From positions 105,518 to 169,517 of the forward strand of contig QANZ01022137.1 in assembly GCA_003254925.1 (NCBI GenBank): DNA of 64,000 nt. Reading direction: 5' to 3'. Source of the DNA: Chamaecrista fasciculata (Eukaryota; Streptophyta; Magnoliopsida; Fabales; Fabaceae). Numbering within the stretch: the first letter of the stretch is position 1; the number at the start of each line of letters is the position of its first letter. The translations under genes were made by a program, and so were the position numbers. The notes below the pieces were generated by a model, which saw only the letters and a program-made list of their open reading frames with translations, ran no database searches and was not told where the DNA came from. Below are positions 48,732 through 61,435 of this stretch, in pieces.

Positions 48732-49936
48732 TGGTGTAATCTAATCTCATGGAATCTCTCTTTTGATTGAAATCAAATTTCAATCAGGTTACCCACATAT
48801 TGAATACCCTAGACAGAACAAACACAATGTGTAGATTTTTTAACCCCAAGTCCAAGTCCATCACGTAATAGAAATATAGAATCTCGTCCCATCCCTTTTA
48901 TGTTTTTGGTTAATTGATGCTTTGGATACAGAAAGTTTATGGTCGCAAATGGGCCTGCACAACCCAACATAATTAAACATCACATAACACAAATCTCAAA
49001 TGCTCAATGTCCAACTCACCCTATATATTCACCTAAACGGCTAAACCTATTTGCTAGTTTTGACCCCACTGGTTTTAATTAAATACATGGATGAGATTAT
49101 TAAAAGCATGATCAAATAATGTAAAAACAAAGTTAGTCATATTTTGAAAGTGAAGACACAGACAGAAAGCTGAAATACTGGCTAGTGGCTACCAATAGCT
49201 TAGTCTGAGATTCATGCATAATGTAAATTGGTGATGCATGTTGAATATGAATTTGAACAAGTATCAAATTATATACATATTATATACTTTAATCAATAAC
49301 TTATATAGCTCCTGCAATAACCATTATGTGGTGTAGGCATAAATGGAAAACACTAGCTTAGCTCTGTAGCTAAGTGTTTAGAGAGGTATTAGCTGAAAAA
49401 AGAAGAAAATTAAAAGAGACAGTGAGCCACCCACGCATTTAATTTAATTAGGCTAAAGCAATGCATGTACGAAGGTCGCAGCTGTAAAGCTGTGTTTGTT
49501 GTGTTTGATTTATTTGAGCTCTCACCACTTTGCTCAGTAATGAAGACAAAGGAGTCTCACTCTTCTCATCTCCTATTTATTTATGAAGTTTGGATCCTTA
49601 TCATTGTGACCACTTGCCACATTTACTATCTTCCTTCTCTCGGAACTCATGTGATATATATATTCACTTACCACTTACCACATATATTCTCCCCCACCAA
49701 CACACCTCAAAATCAAATATTTACTTCATCTTTTAAAACTCTCTTAATTTCTTGCATGTTTCTCCCCCCTCACTATTTATTAGATTTGTGTTCTTATCTG
49801 CTGGCACTCCCATTTTTTTCCCTATCAATTTGGCAACTAGGAGTAGGAATATTATTATTAATCACTGGCCCCACTTCATACTCTTCATCTTCTTCCTTAT
49901 TATGTATGTCACTTAAATTTGCTAATCTTCATGTAT
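48732..49936. other. Intergenic, no supported gene
   Basis: AT-rich. A 159-codon frame at 49465-49944 is hydrophobic and low in complexity with no recognisable domain and no codon bias; I do not call it. A plant leader or non-coding transcript is possible. Confidence 0.5.
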
Positions 49937-49941
49937 GCATG

Positions 49942-50792
49942 TGATATACCCCCCTCGGAATCCCCCCTCGGAAGCCGACGGCGCGGACTCCCCCTCGGAC
50001 CTTTTGGAGGGACTAGTGATATACACCTCTCGGGATCACCCCTCGGAAGCCGACGGCGCGGACTCCCCCTTGGACCTTTCGGAGGGACTAGTGATATACA
50101 CCTCTCGGGATCCCCCCTCGGAAGCCGACGGCGCGGACTCCCCCTTGGACTTTTCGGAGGGACTAGTGATATACACTCCTCAGAATGGCCTCTCGGATTT
50201 ATCATCCAAGGGCATAAAGGACACCCGACGGAGGGGTAACCCAGGCAGGTTTCCCCTCCCACACTCAAGCATTTAATGCCGAGATATTGGCATTAAATGC
50301 TAGGATCCGCGAAAGCACGTGACAGGACAAGAAGGACACGCAAAAGGACTAAAACGCCCCCTGCGTGCAGACTAAACCATGAAAAGCACTCTTGGCTATC
50401 ACTGACAACCAGGAGAGAAGGTTGGAAATCCCACCGTACCCTGGCAGTGATAGCTGTCACGACAAAAGCAGAAACCTACACCAACCCCCTTTTCCTCACA
50501 CATCCCGAGTACACCCCTAACGTCTCAGAGAGAGACCTCGTACGAACATGAGACAAAAGGGAAGGAGGATAAAAGGAAAAGGGGGGAACCTTTCTAAGGT
50601 AACGACTCTCTCTCTCTAAAAAAATATTCAAACTCTCCAGCTTTCTCTCACTAACTTAAGCATCGGAGAAGAATCGCAGGGAACCCCCTGTGCATTCTCG
50701 TTTGCAGGTTCCGACGACCCTTACTTGCCGGAAACAGCCTTCTACTGTGAACTCAAGGTTAGATTTACCCTGATCCAGCTTTGTAGTTTTCA
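49942..50792 (+). mobile_element. Solo LTR, 851 bp
   Basis: Starts TGATATACC and ends AGTTTTCA, flanked by GCATG on both sides (49937-49941 and 50793-50797). It is GC-rich against its surroundings. Inside are a TATA-like GGATAAAAGG (about 50567), CT-rich leader text and CAGGTTCCGACGACC, as in U3-R-U5 of large plant gypsy LTRs (Tat/Athila type). No internal domain is adjacent, so it is a recombined solo LTR. The strand follows the TATA-like box. Confidence 0.85.
49967..50190. repeat. 75-bp tandem repeat, three copies, in the solo LTR
   Basis: CTCGGAAGCCGACGGCGCGG recurs at 49967, 50042 and 50117, giving an exact period of 75. The copies differ at a few sites. Because 75 is divisible by 3, all frames stay open on both strands and produce spurious repeated peptides. 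Confidence 0.95.
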
Positions 50793-50797
50793 GCATG

Positions 50798-52425
50798 TAT
50801 GTATGTATGGCCTTGTGTTAATTTAATTGCTCTACTATACGTACCACTCTCCAATTTATTTCTCCAGCTGTCCATAAACTAGTTTAGGCTTGCTTAACTC
50901 TCACTGTCTCACACCCTTCTTGTATGTACTCTTTTCTTTAATTATGCATTAGTCACGAGCTAACGTCTAGAAAATTATGAGCAAAGCCTGCAGGGTTGGT
51001 TTTGGCTTTAATCATTCCTTTGTCCTTTTGGTTGATTACAGAAATAAGGTATGAGTGCAACCTGTTGCAGATTATTCATGTGTTTCATGTCTGTATTCTT
51101 TTCAGTAAAACTCCTCCCTTTCACCTCATTTCAATGTGTTGATTTACAAGCAATTTGTTGATTTTTTTTTTCATTTTCAAATTCTAATTGTGTTAGGTTA
51201 ATATATCCTTGGTTAGGTTCATATTTTTATATAGTGTTTAGTTAACTCTCGCTGCTTGACCACTGTTTCAACCACTGCCAATCACACAAGAGTAGGAATT
51301 CATCTTGACTTGAAGACCCATTTATAGGAGGAGAATTAGCCAAAGCAATGCTGGTCATGCACTCATACCTAAAATCAATGTTTAAAAATCGTTTCTTAGC
51401 TTGAAGAATAAGGTGTTGAATTTTTTTGAGTAATTAAGCATTTCTTATGGTACTTATCTTAGTAATTAATCTCCTCATTAACTTATAGTTGTAGACACTT
51501 CAACGGATGAAATAACTGACCTGAAGATTTAAGACTATTCAATACTCAAAGTTAAAAACCAAACTCTTGATATTTAGTTAAAAATAGACAAATCTCTTTT
51601 ACTTGAATATAACACTTGGATTAACAGTGTGATGAACTTAGTTGAGGGTTTATTGATATCAATAAAGAAAGCTTAATGATATACCAAACGCTTGACTATT
51701 TGGCTATGAGAAGCAGAGAAAGTCTGCAAAAACCACATAGGCAGATAAACAAATCCAGCCACAGATGCTTCTTCATCCAAAAGCCTTTTTTTTTCTCCAG
51801 TCAAACCAGAATTTCAACACCAGCACTTTTCTGATTAGGAATCTGATAGACAGTGTATTCAAAGGTAAACTATATTGCTGCTGCCATCAAACTTTTAGTT
51901 GCAGTGTACCTAATAAAGTAACAGGTCAGATATATCATTTCTTTCTTCAACTGTAAGATTCTTTCTTCATCACAGCTTTGATTTTAGGCGTCACGTGATC
52001 GAGAATGCTAATCTATATCTATATGTATGGAATTGGATGATCATCTGATTCAAAAGGACATCTATTTATTTTGGGTTTTGTTTCAAGGAAAAAAAAAAAG
52101 AAACCTTCTTTAATTACAGTAATTCAAATAGCAAGGAAGTAACAGAGAGGAGGTCAAAGAAGAAAACTTTAGTAAACGAGGGGATTATGGGGTATTTTAA
52201 AAAGAAAAAAGAAAAGAAATTTAAAAAGGATTGAATTGAGTGGTCCCAATTTGGTATGTGAAGTAACAATCATCTCCCAGGTACAAGAACAGAGATTTCA
52301 AGAAAGGATGGGAAAAAATATGTTTGATAAGGAAATTTCAATATGGGGACCATCCAACGGTTGACATTAATAAATCACGGATTAATTTTGATGAGAGTAA
52401 TGAGAGGCTCAAGAAGTAGCAGTAA

Positions 52426-52459
<34 letters not shown>

Positions 52460-53198
52460 GAGAATTAAAAAGGACAAAGAAAGACACACTCTTGGAGATT
52501 GGAAACACACTTGTTAGCTGTCCAATATTAAATTGATAACCATTTTGAGGCCCAACATGTTTATAATGAAACCTCTGAGACAAAAGATGCATTACCATGT
52601 CTAGTTAATAAAAAGTACACACTCCCACACCTGCAATCCCATACCGCCATTTCGCCATTCTTGCCTTGCGCTGACCTGAACACTCAAAACAAACAACACA
52701 TACATATAATAATAATAATACTATACTATATGGGCATTGTATTATTCCAACTTCAACGTACTAAACTTTTTTTTTTTATTTTTCCGAGAAATTTGTTTCT
52801 TTACTATACTTATTATTGTTATTCCCCTGCTACAAGCTAAGAGACACAGCCACACTTAACTACAAAACAGAAACACCAGAATAAAAAAAGAAAAACAAAT
52901 TCAACCCCTACAATTCAAAGTCAAGCTTTGTCTTTTGCTGGATTGATCTCGATGAGAAAACCAAGAAAAATCAAAACCCTCTTCTTCTTATCTTGCCACC
53001 TCCTTTTATGAAGGTCGTACGAGGATCATGTTACAGTGATTTTGTGTCCATCAAGCATCTGATTCTGATGATATATCTCTGATTCTTTTTTCTTTCTTTC
53101 CTTTGCTTGCGCCATTCGTTTTCCTCTTTCTTGATAAGCAGTTCAAAGAAGATCATATGATCATATGATCCATATATATAGATAGATAGATATTTGGG
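50798..53198. other. Intergenic, downstream of the cyclin gene
   Basis: No recognisable gene. Contains an (AAT)n microsatellite at about 52426-52459 and a GATA-type short repeat near 53181. The stretch next to 53198 is the cyclin 3' flank. Confidence 0.5.
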
Positions 53199-55043
53199 TT
53201 AAAGCTGAGAAATGTGGACCGAGTGATTATTGTCAGCAAAATGGGTGATTTTGGTTCTCTTGTGATTGTGAGCAGCGAGATTTCTGTCAGTTCTTTCACT
53301 TTCTGAGCTCAGAAAATGATGGTCCAACACATTAACCGCTGTGTCTGAACTTGACACCATCTCCAACACTGACTCGTACCCTTCCATTGCTATATCTTGT
53401 ATCACTTTGTAGCACTGCAAGATTATTTCCTGCAGTTTTATTTTATTTACAACTTCAATAACATTAAAATTCCATTTTGATCCTTACACTATAAGATAAG
53501 TTTAATTTTAGTCTCTATATTTTAGGGTGAATTTCATTTTAATCCCTAAATTATTTTCTAAAACAGAATCACAAGATTGGACTGACTAATGGTGAATAAA
53601 TGAAAAAGTTTAATTTATTTCCTAATTCCTACAGTATTATTTACATGTTAAATAATATTAATATTAGGTCAAAATCTCATTTTTGGTCCGTGACTTGTAT
53701 GATAAATTTCATTTTGGTAGTTGAATTATTTTTTATCTCGTTTTAATCCCTAAACTATTTTGCTAACGAAATTCCAAACGAGACCAACAGTAGAATTAAT
53801 GAGAAAATTTCAAGATCAAAACAGAACAGAATATAGTTTAGGGACCAAATTGGAATTCACCATATAGTTTGATCAAAATGAGATTTTGGCCTTAACATTA
53901 AACCCAAACTGAAACAAGAAAAGAAGAGGAGGAGGATATGTGGATATGTACTTTGTTAACATATGAACAATCGGATATTGCTGCTAGAAAGTCTGGGTAT
54001 TGAAAGGGAAACAGCTCGTGAGAAGCATACAAAAGGGAGGATGCAGCAATGATAGAAGGCTTGAATCCCATAAGCTTTATCTCTGCATATTATGAGGCAT
54101 GATTTATTACTGAACTAGAGTCCCATAAAAATATATAGTACCCGAATATTCAATAATGAAGTGTCATTTATGTTATGTTTATATATATATATATATATAT
54201 ATACCTCTTTGGGATTTGAATATGATTTGAGCAGCTCGGTCTTTAAGAACCTGCCTGAAAGGAGGGTCATTGAGGGCGAAGAGAGTAATGAAGAAGGGGA
54301 TGAAAGAGAAGGGTGTGATCGAACGCATTCGCCATTGTAAAGCATCCAAGATTAAACCTTCCATTCTCTGTATAGTTTGTGACTCAAAGATGATACCACA
54401 ACCATCTCCCTGTTTAAGAAAGGCCTAGTAAAACGAACTTCAATGAAGAAAATTTGAAATGTGTTTTTCTTTTTCAGCAAAAGAAATTGAAGGAGGCATA
54501 GCATAAGGGTGTTAATTAATTACCTGGACATCAGAGATGGAAAACTCTGTTTTCATCATCTTTGCAGCGAGAGATAAGCAAGATATTGCAAGGAGCTTGA
54601 GTGTCCATGGCTTCTGCTCCTGTTATATATATATATATGACCAATTTGAGTTAGATCTTACCATTAATTAACAGCAATGAGAGAAGAAGAATGATTGAGA
54701 AAGTGTGTACCAGAGTGGTTTGGTTGGCGAGGAAGCGATCTAGATAGTTGATAGCAAGGTAGGATAGGAAGGGATCGAAGGTAGAGGGCAACTGAAGAGA
54801 AAAAGGCAAGCAAGAATGAGATTATTAGTGAATAGTGAATATGCAAAAAAACAAGAAACAAAACAAAATGAACAATCATACCTGGGAGATGAGAGAAATG
54901 ACTTGTGTTCGGAGAGAGAAGTGGAAATGAGAATTGAGGGAAGGGATGTGGTCAGATTCAGTGAAGAAGAGGGAAGAGAAAGCGTCAGAGGGATGAAGAT
55001 TTTGGTTTTCCAGTGGGTTTTCAAGGTCAAACTCCATGTCCAT
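53199..55043 (-). CDS. CYCD6: D-type cyclin, CYCD6;1-like
   Basis: Six exons on the minus strand: 55043-54882, 54791-54711, 54619-54524, 54409-54205, 54082-53952, 53429-53199. All introns are GT-AG, the phases join, and the product is 301 residues (Arabidopsis CYCD6;1 has about 302). The cyclin core is seen in YLAINYLDRFL (exon 2), KPWTLKLLAISCLSLAAKM (exon 3) and LQWRMRSITPFSFIPFF (exon 4), followed by the C-terminal fold (MGFKPSIIAASSLLYAS) and TAVNVLDHHF, which is characteristic of CYCD6. There is no LxCxE retinoblastoma-binding motif near the N-terminus, as in the Arabidopsis protein, and the first cyclin helix is short. CYCD6;1 acts with CDKs in formative ground-tissue divisions under SHORTROOT/SCARECROW control; that role is inferred here. 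A second ATG two codons later (MEFDLE) could also be the start. Intron 5 has a MITE. Confidence 0.92.
53667..53891. mobile_element. Foldback MITE inside cyclin intron 5, Mutator-like
   Basis: Ends GGTCAAAATCTCATTTTTGG and, inverted, GGCCAAAATCTCATTTTGAT. Flanks TTAATATTA (53658-53666) and TTAACATTA (53892-53900) form a 9-bp duplication with one difference. A related, more degraded piece lies next to it at about 53475-53600. Confidence 0.82.
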
Positions 55044-55244
55044 GGTGATGAATTCGGGTGTGTTTGTTGTGTGACTTGTGAGAAAGAGTGAACATATATA
55101 TATATTACATTACATGGTTAGTTAACAAGTGAGAAGGGTAAAGGTGGCGAATGAGCTTCAGAATCTCCTTCACTTGAGTGAAGTGTTAGGCAGAGGCTTA
55201 AGGCAGGAAACTAGCTATATGCTTCTCTCTTATGACTTATCAAG

Positions 55245-55278
<34 letters not shown>

Positions 55279-56754
55279 AACTCTGTGTCTCTTTCAAGTT
55301 GAATGGAAATGGGGATTGGCAAATTAAAGTTTAATTGGAAACATAGAAATGTTGGTCCCCTCTTGCAGGGCTCAGGGTTGCATCCCACAAATCAAACTCA
55401 CAAAAGGCTTAGCCTATTCTTATCAATATATATATCACACACCTAATCCCATGAAAATCACTGTCCTTGGCCAAACTTTTAACAACGCCCCCATCTATAA
55501 TACTAGGATCAAAATCCTTTTTTATTTTTTCCTGAAAAAATCCTATTTTTGTCTTCATGATTTAGGTTTGTTGGAAAATTGCTTATAGAACCCCTTTGTA
55601 TTTTTAGTATATTTTGTTTTAATAAATTACAAAAATTTTATATTAAGTGTTTTATTTTTTAAGGTAATTTGCAAATTCGAATTCGGCCTTAAATATATGA
55701 TATTCATGAGTTGCAAATTGATTTAGAATGATTATATTATGATTTGCAAGTATTAAATTCAGATTCCTTATATAAAAGGAAACTTTTTAAAATCAGGTTC
55801 TTTATATATAAATAAACATTTTATATTTAATGTGTTAATCTTAAATGATGATCTTAATTAGTGATTAATTAATATAAATGCTACACATTATAAATGATTA
55901 TTTTTGATTGATATCATTGCAATAACTCACTGAATTATTAATTTATTCTTATTTATTTGAAAAAAATTGTAAATGTTTTCTTCAACGTCTCAAAAAACAA
56001 AATCAATATCTCGAAGAAAATCATATGAACCCCACTATAAAATATTGTAAATTTATTAAAACAAAGATTTTTTTTTTCACTTTTACTAACTTAATTATAA
56101 TAGTTCATGTTGTGACATTTGTATATTTTGTTTGTCTAAGACAATGAAATTATGGATTTACAAGTATATGTTATTGTTATATAAATTGCATAGCTATATT
56201 TTCTTAATTATATTTTATTTATATTTAAAATAATTAATATTTATTTTATATATATATTTATGATATCATCCAATTTGACCGTCAATTAGACCAATTGTAC
56301 CAATCAATCAGTAACCCAGAGATCTATTTGGGTCACTCTTCGATCTGATTTTAATAACATTAATATATAAAATAAAAATATTCAAATAGATAAATGTATC
56401 TAACTTGAATATTTTTGAATACCTAAAACTTAAATAGGCTAAAGTAACTATAACGAAAATGCATCTAAATGTACATAACAAATAGATGAGCTCATATTAA
56501 TATATATATATATATATGTAAAAACTAAATATAATATACACAATTATCTAAAAAAAACTTGAGCTTTAATAGAATAAAAGTCAATTGTGGATAAGTTGAA
56601 TTCCCTCAATTCCTTCCATGGTTCACATTAACGTGCAATGTGAATAATGAGAAAAAAGAGGGAAGCATTAAAAGAGATGGTGCTTCCATGTTCCATGGAT
56701 ATATAACATGTAATTAAATAACCATTAATATGTGCTTGGCTAAATTATATAGGT
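55044..56754. other. Cyclin upstream region and intergenic
   Basis: A (TA)n tract at 55093-55105 lies about 50 bases upstream of the cyclin ATG and could serve as its TATA region. A (CT)n microsatellite lies at about 55244-55277. No gene seen. Confidence 0.5.
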
Positions 56755-56755
56755 C

Positions 56756-57545
56756 AAAATTTTATTTTGGTCTCTAATATTTATCTTAAATTTTGATTTG
56801 ATCCTTAATATTTTTTATTCCGTTTTGATCAATATTTCTCAATAACTTCATTTTGGTCCTTAGTAAGTTTCATAACTAGTCACTAACTATCGAATGTAGT
56901 CATATCTCTTTCATTTCAAACCCAAATCAGGTGAAACCAGGGCTACGAGTTAAATTTGATGAGTTCTTTCATATACAAACAAGGTCAAATTAGACATAAA
57001 ATTGACCCAAAAAATAAATCGTTTGTTTCATGAATTTGACCATATCTCTCTCGTTTCAAGTTCATTCAATAAAATTGGAATTACAAATTACTCTTGATGA
57101 GTTCTTTCTCTATCTAGTTGGAGTCATTAATAAACAAGGTCAAATAGTACTCCGAAAGTGAATTTGGTCAAAAATATTTTCATAGTACTATTTGATCTAG
57201 TTTGTAAACAGTTCCAATTAGACAAAGATGAAATTCATCAAGAGTAATTTGTAGCTCCGATTTCGTCACATTTGAACTTAAAACGAGAGAGATATAACCA
57301 ATTTCATGAAATAAGTGGCCTACTTTCAAGTTTAGTTTTAGGCTCGATTTAATCTCGTTTGACGGTCCTAAATAGGAATAGAAAGAACTCATCAAATGTA
57401 ATTCATAGTTTTGATTTCATTACATTCGGATTTGAAACGATATAAATATGATCACATTCGATACTTAAGAGTCAAAATAAAACTAGGAAACATTAAAGAT
57501 CAAAATGAAAAAAAAATAGGGACTAAAACGGAATAAAGGACCAAT
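56756..57545. mobile_element. Long foldback element
   Basis: Arms about 350 bp long and diverged: 'ATCGAATGTAGTCATATCTC' left against 'ATCGAATGTGATCATATTTA' from the right, and 'TTTGATGAGTTCTTTC' in both arms. The left end GGTCAAAATTTTATTTTGG fits the 9-bp-duplication MITE family. The right edge is uncertain. Confidence 0.6.
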
Positions 57546-57780
57546 TATATAAGTGCTAATAAGTAATGGTGTCTTTTCAACTATGTAGACTTATAATTGG
57601 TAACCGTGCCCTATGTTTTTAATTAATTGATTAAATATATTCTTTTGTAATTAGTTTTTTAATAGAAACAATCCTGTTTGAAGTATTGTATGAGCGCAAT
57701 TTTCCCAACACCAACACACATAGGACTTAATTTCTTATGCCCATGCATCAATTACTCGATTTTCTTTCTAATAAATAATT

Positions 57781-58238
57781 GGCTAAAGTACACTTTTGAT
57801 CTCATAACTTTGGCAAAAGTCTCAATTTGGTCCCATAATTTTTTTTTGTTACAATTTTGGTCCCATAACTTTGGCAAAGGTCTCAATTTGGTCCTATAAC
57901 TTTTTTTGTTGCAATTTTGGTCTCATAACTTTTGAAAACATCTCACCGTTGGTCCCAAGGTGATTTACATCCATTGTCTGCAATTAAAGATGATCTGACA
58001 TACTGAGTTGGATGATGATGTGACAAATATGGGTGAAGTTATGGGATGGATAGAAATTAACTTGGGACCAATGGTGGGACGTTTTCAGAAGTTATAGGAC
58101 CAAAATTGCAACAAAAAATTTTATGAGACCAAATTGGGACCTTTGCCAAAGTTATGGGACCAAAATTGCAGCAAAAAAAATCATGGGACCAAATTGAGAG
58201 CTTTGCCAAAGTTATGAGACTAAAAGTGCACATTAGCC
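57781..58238. mobile_element. Foldback MITE, perfect 9-bp target duplication
   Basis: Ends GGCTAAAGTACACTTTTGAT and, inverted, GGCTAATGTGCACTTTTAGT, with repeated 'CATAACTTTGGCAAA' in each arm. TAAATAATT flanks both sides (57772-57780 and 58239-58247). Confidence 0.9.
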
Positions 58239-58255
58239 TAAATAATTATAGCCTT

Positions 58256-58784
58256 ATAGGTTAAAGCTTAAAATTGTGCTCTTATATATGGGTAGATTTC
58301 AAATTAATCCCTTATATTTCATTTATTTAAGTTTAACCTATATATTTTTATAATTTCTCAAATTGATTCCAAATTTACTTTTGAGATGTGATTTGACCTT
58401 ATTTGCTAACGATCTGAATTGAGCAGAGAAAGAATTCTTCAAGAGTTAACACATAGTTTTAAACTTGTCACATTCAAATTTGAAACGAAAGAGATATGAC
58501 CAATTTCGTTTATTTGACCGTGAATGAATAACCCACTTTTCGAAATAAATTTGATCTTATTTGTTGACGACCTCAAAGTACTCTTCAAAAGAAACTTATA
58601 ATTATGAATTCATCGTATTTAAATTTGATACGAGAAATATATGACCATATTCAATATTTTTGTGATTAATTTGAGAAATTATAGAAATATGTAGGACCAA
58701 TTTGAAACAAATGAAACATAAAGGACCAATTTGAAATCTACCCCATACATAAGGAACCAATTTGAAGTTTTGGCCATAAATATA
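58256..58784. mobile_element. Foldback element adjacent to the previous one
   Basis: Arms: 'GGGTAGATTTCAAATTAATC' left against 'GGGGTAGATTTCAAATTGGT' from the right. The inner text (AAATTTGAAACGAAAGAGAT) is shared with the element at 56.8-57.5 kb. No clear 9-bp duplication. Confidence 0.6.
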
Positions 58785-60055
58785 ATATGTATATATATAT
58801 ATAGGTACATATGTACATAGGTATATATGTATGTCTGTATAACGTTATGTCTAAGATATAAAAAGACCATTGGTTGTCTGAAGAAGAGACACGATGCAGC
58901 TTTGAAAGCTTTCTAGCCAAGCAAAAGACTCAAATCCTCTGTTCTGTCCAAATCTTGAGGTCCCTTTATTTTTGGTGCACTAATTTTTCTGGAGTCCATG
59001 CTTTTTTCCTTCACTAATTAATCTTACTGTACTACTGTTAAAAGCTTATGGGAAGGCAAGCAGTGAGTCCCACTAATGTAAAATGATCATTATATGTATA
59101 TATGTCTAGTCATTGTAATGTATAAACTTAAAAAATGGCACAAACCCTAGGGCTCTCAAATGCACCTGCTTTTGGAACAAACTCATTTAATACTTTGACC
59201 TATCACTTTAGGGACTGAAACCCACATGGAGAGTGTGTAACTGTACATATTATATTTACTTTGCCAATTGCAATGAACAATACTGTAAAGATAAAAATAA
59301 CAGAACTTTATTCCTGGATTTTAAGCTTATTAAGAGCAATGTGCATTTTGAAACATCTCTGCCATCACAAAATTGAGACTTCTTTAGTCTCTGACGATCG
59401 GGAATTGGGGCGGTGAGCTCTCCATCACTTTTTGGCCCTTAAATCTAGGGACCAAAATGAGTCAAAGGCATATAAACGTATATGCATGATTCAGGGGTTA
59501 ATACAATTATATATATATATATCAAATTTGATCAAAGTTTTAAAAATTACATCAGACATTGAACCACTAGTTTAAGATTTAATGGTTCAATCAAAATATA
59601 ATTAGTGAAAAAAATAAATTAAAAATAAATAAAAAACTTAAATATGACCTAATTCTAATTCAAATAATTATAATTAAGTTATAAAATACAATCATAACAT
59701 TAACATAGAAAAATAATTAAAGTAAGAAAATGAATTAACACTGTTGTAAATACAAATTTCATAAATTAATATAAATATAGTCAATTTTCATAACATTCAT
59801 AAATATTAATGTCATCAATTAATATTTTAATCACTCTTTTTACCGATTCACCACTAGTGTTGGTGGGTGCTGCTGATTCTTGAACTAGCTGCTTTTGTGA
59901 GTGAATTAGATTAGGCTATTGGTCGATCTAATCCGATTTCTTGAACAGTGACTTTGACTCTTTTAATCAAACATTGGCCATTCCATCAACTTTGAAAATT
60001 GGAAATTATTACAATTTTAATTCTTTTTGTCCTTTTTTTTTTCATTTACTCCAAT
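58785..60055. other. Intergenic, no supported gene
   Basis: AT-rich with (TA)n near 58790-58803 and 59508-59522. No recognisable frame or RNA gene. Confidence 0.5.
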
Positions 60056-60064
60056 AAAATTTAT

Positions 60065-61426
60065 GGGAGTGGATCCTCTCCCTTTAATTTTCTCTCCATT
60101 TCTCTCCCTTTGCTTTAATCCCAGCCACTACTTTAATCTGATGTATCTTGAGTGAGCCACGTATGCAAACATAAGACACCCACTCTACCTTTTATTCAAA
60201 CGCGTTTCATTAATCTTCCACCACTACCACTTCACTTTCTTTCTTTCCCTCTTCCCTCAGCCTGACTGTGAATATATGATTGAAGCTTATGTTATTTGTA
60301 AAACTCCATTAATGTAAAAGCAGAGAGATGACAATCTACAACTTGAAAGTGAAAATGTCCAAAGGCTTTGCAGAGAGCTTCAAATTCATTCTCAGATCTT
60401 TCATTGCGGCTAAAAATGAACACAAGATTATCAATAATGGAAAAATATTTCATTTCATCACTATTGATTGTATTGGACTCATCATTTACTCCACTACTAT
60501 CATTTTTCCATCTCCCAATCAGTTTCCGTGGCTTTTGCTTCTCTCCCTCTCTTATACTACTGTAGCGTATATATATGAAATTAATTGCTCTATTAATTAA
60601 GAGTAGTCCACTTCTTTAATATTATTGAGTCAACGATTTAGTCTTTGAATTGTAGGAAAATATGAATCAGTCCTTTAATTTTACACCTTCGTCTACATTT
60701 TGGTCCCTGTTAACTGTCAGTTTGTCTGATGATGTGGCCGTTAAATGATGATGTGTCACTGTTAAATGCTGAATTGGCTTCCAAATCATCTATCCTAGTC
60801 ATATTTCATAAGCTAAAATCTTATTTCAATCCCTCAAATTTGCTCAAAATTTCATTTTGGTCCTTCAAGTTTCCACTCATGATTCATCATTACAATCAAA
60901 CCTACTTTTGGTCCCTCAAAGAAGAAGAAGAAAGGTGTTAATTAATTGAGAAGAACATTTGATTGTAATGATGCATCATGAGTGGAAACTTGAAGGACTG
61001 AAACGGAATTTTAAGCAAATTTGAGGGACGAAAATAGGACTTTGACCTACGAAATATGACTAGGATAGAGGATTTAGAAGACAATTCAGTATTTAACAGT
61101 TACACATCATCATTTAACGACCACGTTATCAGACTAAGTGACGGTTAACAGCTCAAGGACCAAAACGTAGACGGAAGTATAAAATTGAAGGATTGATTTG
61201 TATTTGCCTACAATTTATGGACTAAATCGTTGACTCAGTAACAATTGAGGGGACAAAAAATAAGTTTTCTCAAGAAAAAAAGAGAAATTGTGGTGGTGGA
61301 AGATTAATGAAACTCACTGTTAATTTGAATATAAGAGAGTGAGTGTCTTTATGTTTGCATACGTGGCAGGGATTAAAGCAAAAGGAGAGAAATGGAGAGA
61401 AAACCAAAGGGAGAGGATCCACTCCC
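60065..61426. mobile_element. Non-autonomous MULE, 1,362 bp, perfect 9-bp target duplication
   Basis: Terminal inverted repeats of about 150 bp start GGGAGTGGATCCTCTCCCTT on the left and read GGGAGTGGATCCTCTCCCTT inverted on the right. They continue with shared text such as TTTGCATACGTGGC and TTAATCTTCCACCA. AAAATTTAT flanks both sides (60056-60064 and 61427-61435). No transposase; the frame at 60328-60600 has no recognisable domain. A foldback element is nested inside. Confidence 0.92.
60610..61275. mobile_element. Foldback elements nested in the MULE
   Basis: An outer palindrome has arms containing GAGTCAACGATTTAGTC and, inverted, the same phrase. Its right end (TTGTTACTGAGTC, TTTTGTCCCCTC) matches the long-TIR family at 11.5 kb. 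At its centre, 60812-61048, is a second palindrome whose ends (GCTAAAATCTTATTTC and GGTCAAAGTCCTATTTTCG) match the family at 10.8 kb. That gives three levels of insertion or one composite. Confidence 0.7.
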
Positions 61427-61435
61427 AAAATTTAT

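Noticed and set aside
49465..49944. 159-codon open frame
   Set aside because: Hydrophobic, low-complexity, no domain, and it runs into the solo LTR.
49967..50190. Possible CRISPR-like spaced repeat
   Set aside because: Units are contiguous without spacers, in a plant nuclear context, and lie within an LTR.
49909..50276. Repeated-peptide frames on both strands
   Set aside because: They arise from the 75-bp tandem repeat, whose length is a multiple of three, inside a solo LTR.
60328..60600. 90-codon frame
   Set aside because: Lies inside a non-autonomous MULE, has no recognisable domain and no codon bias.
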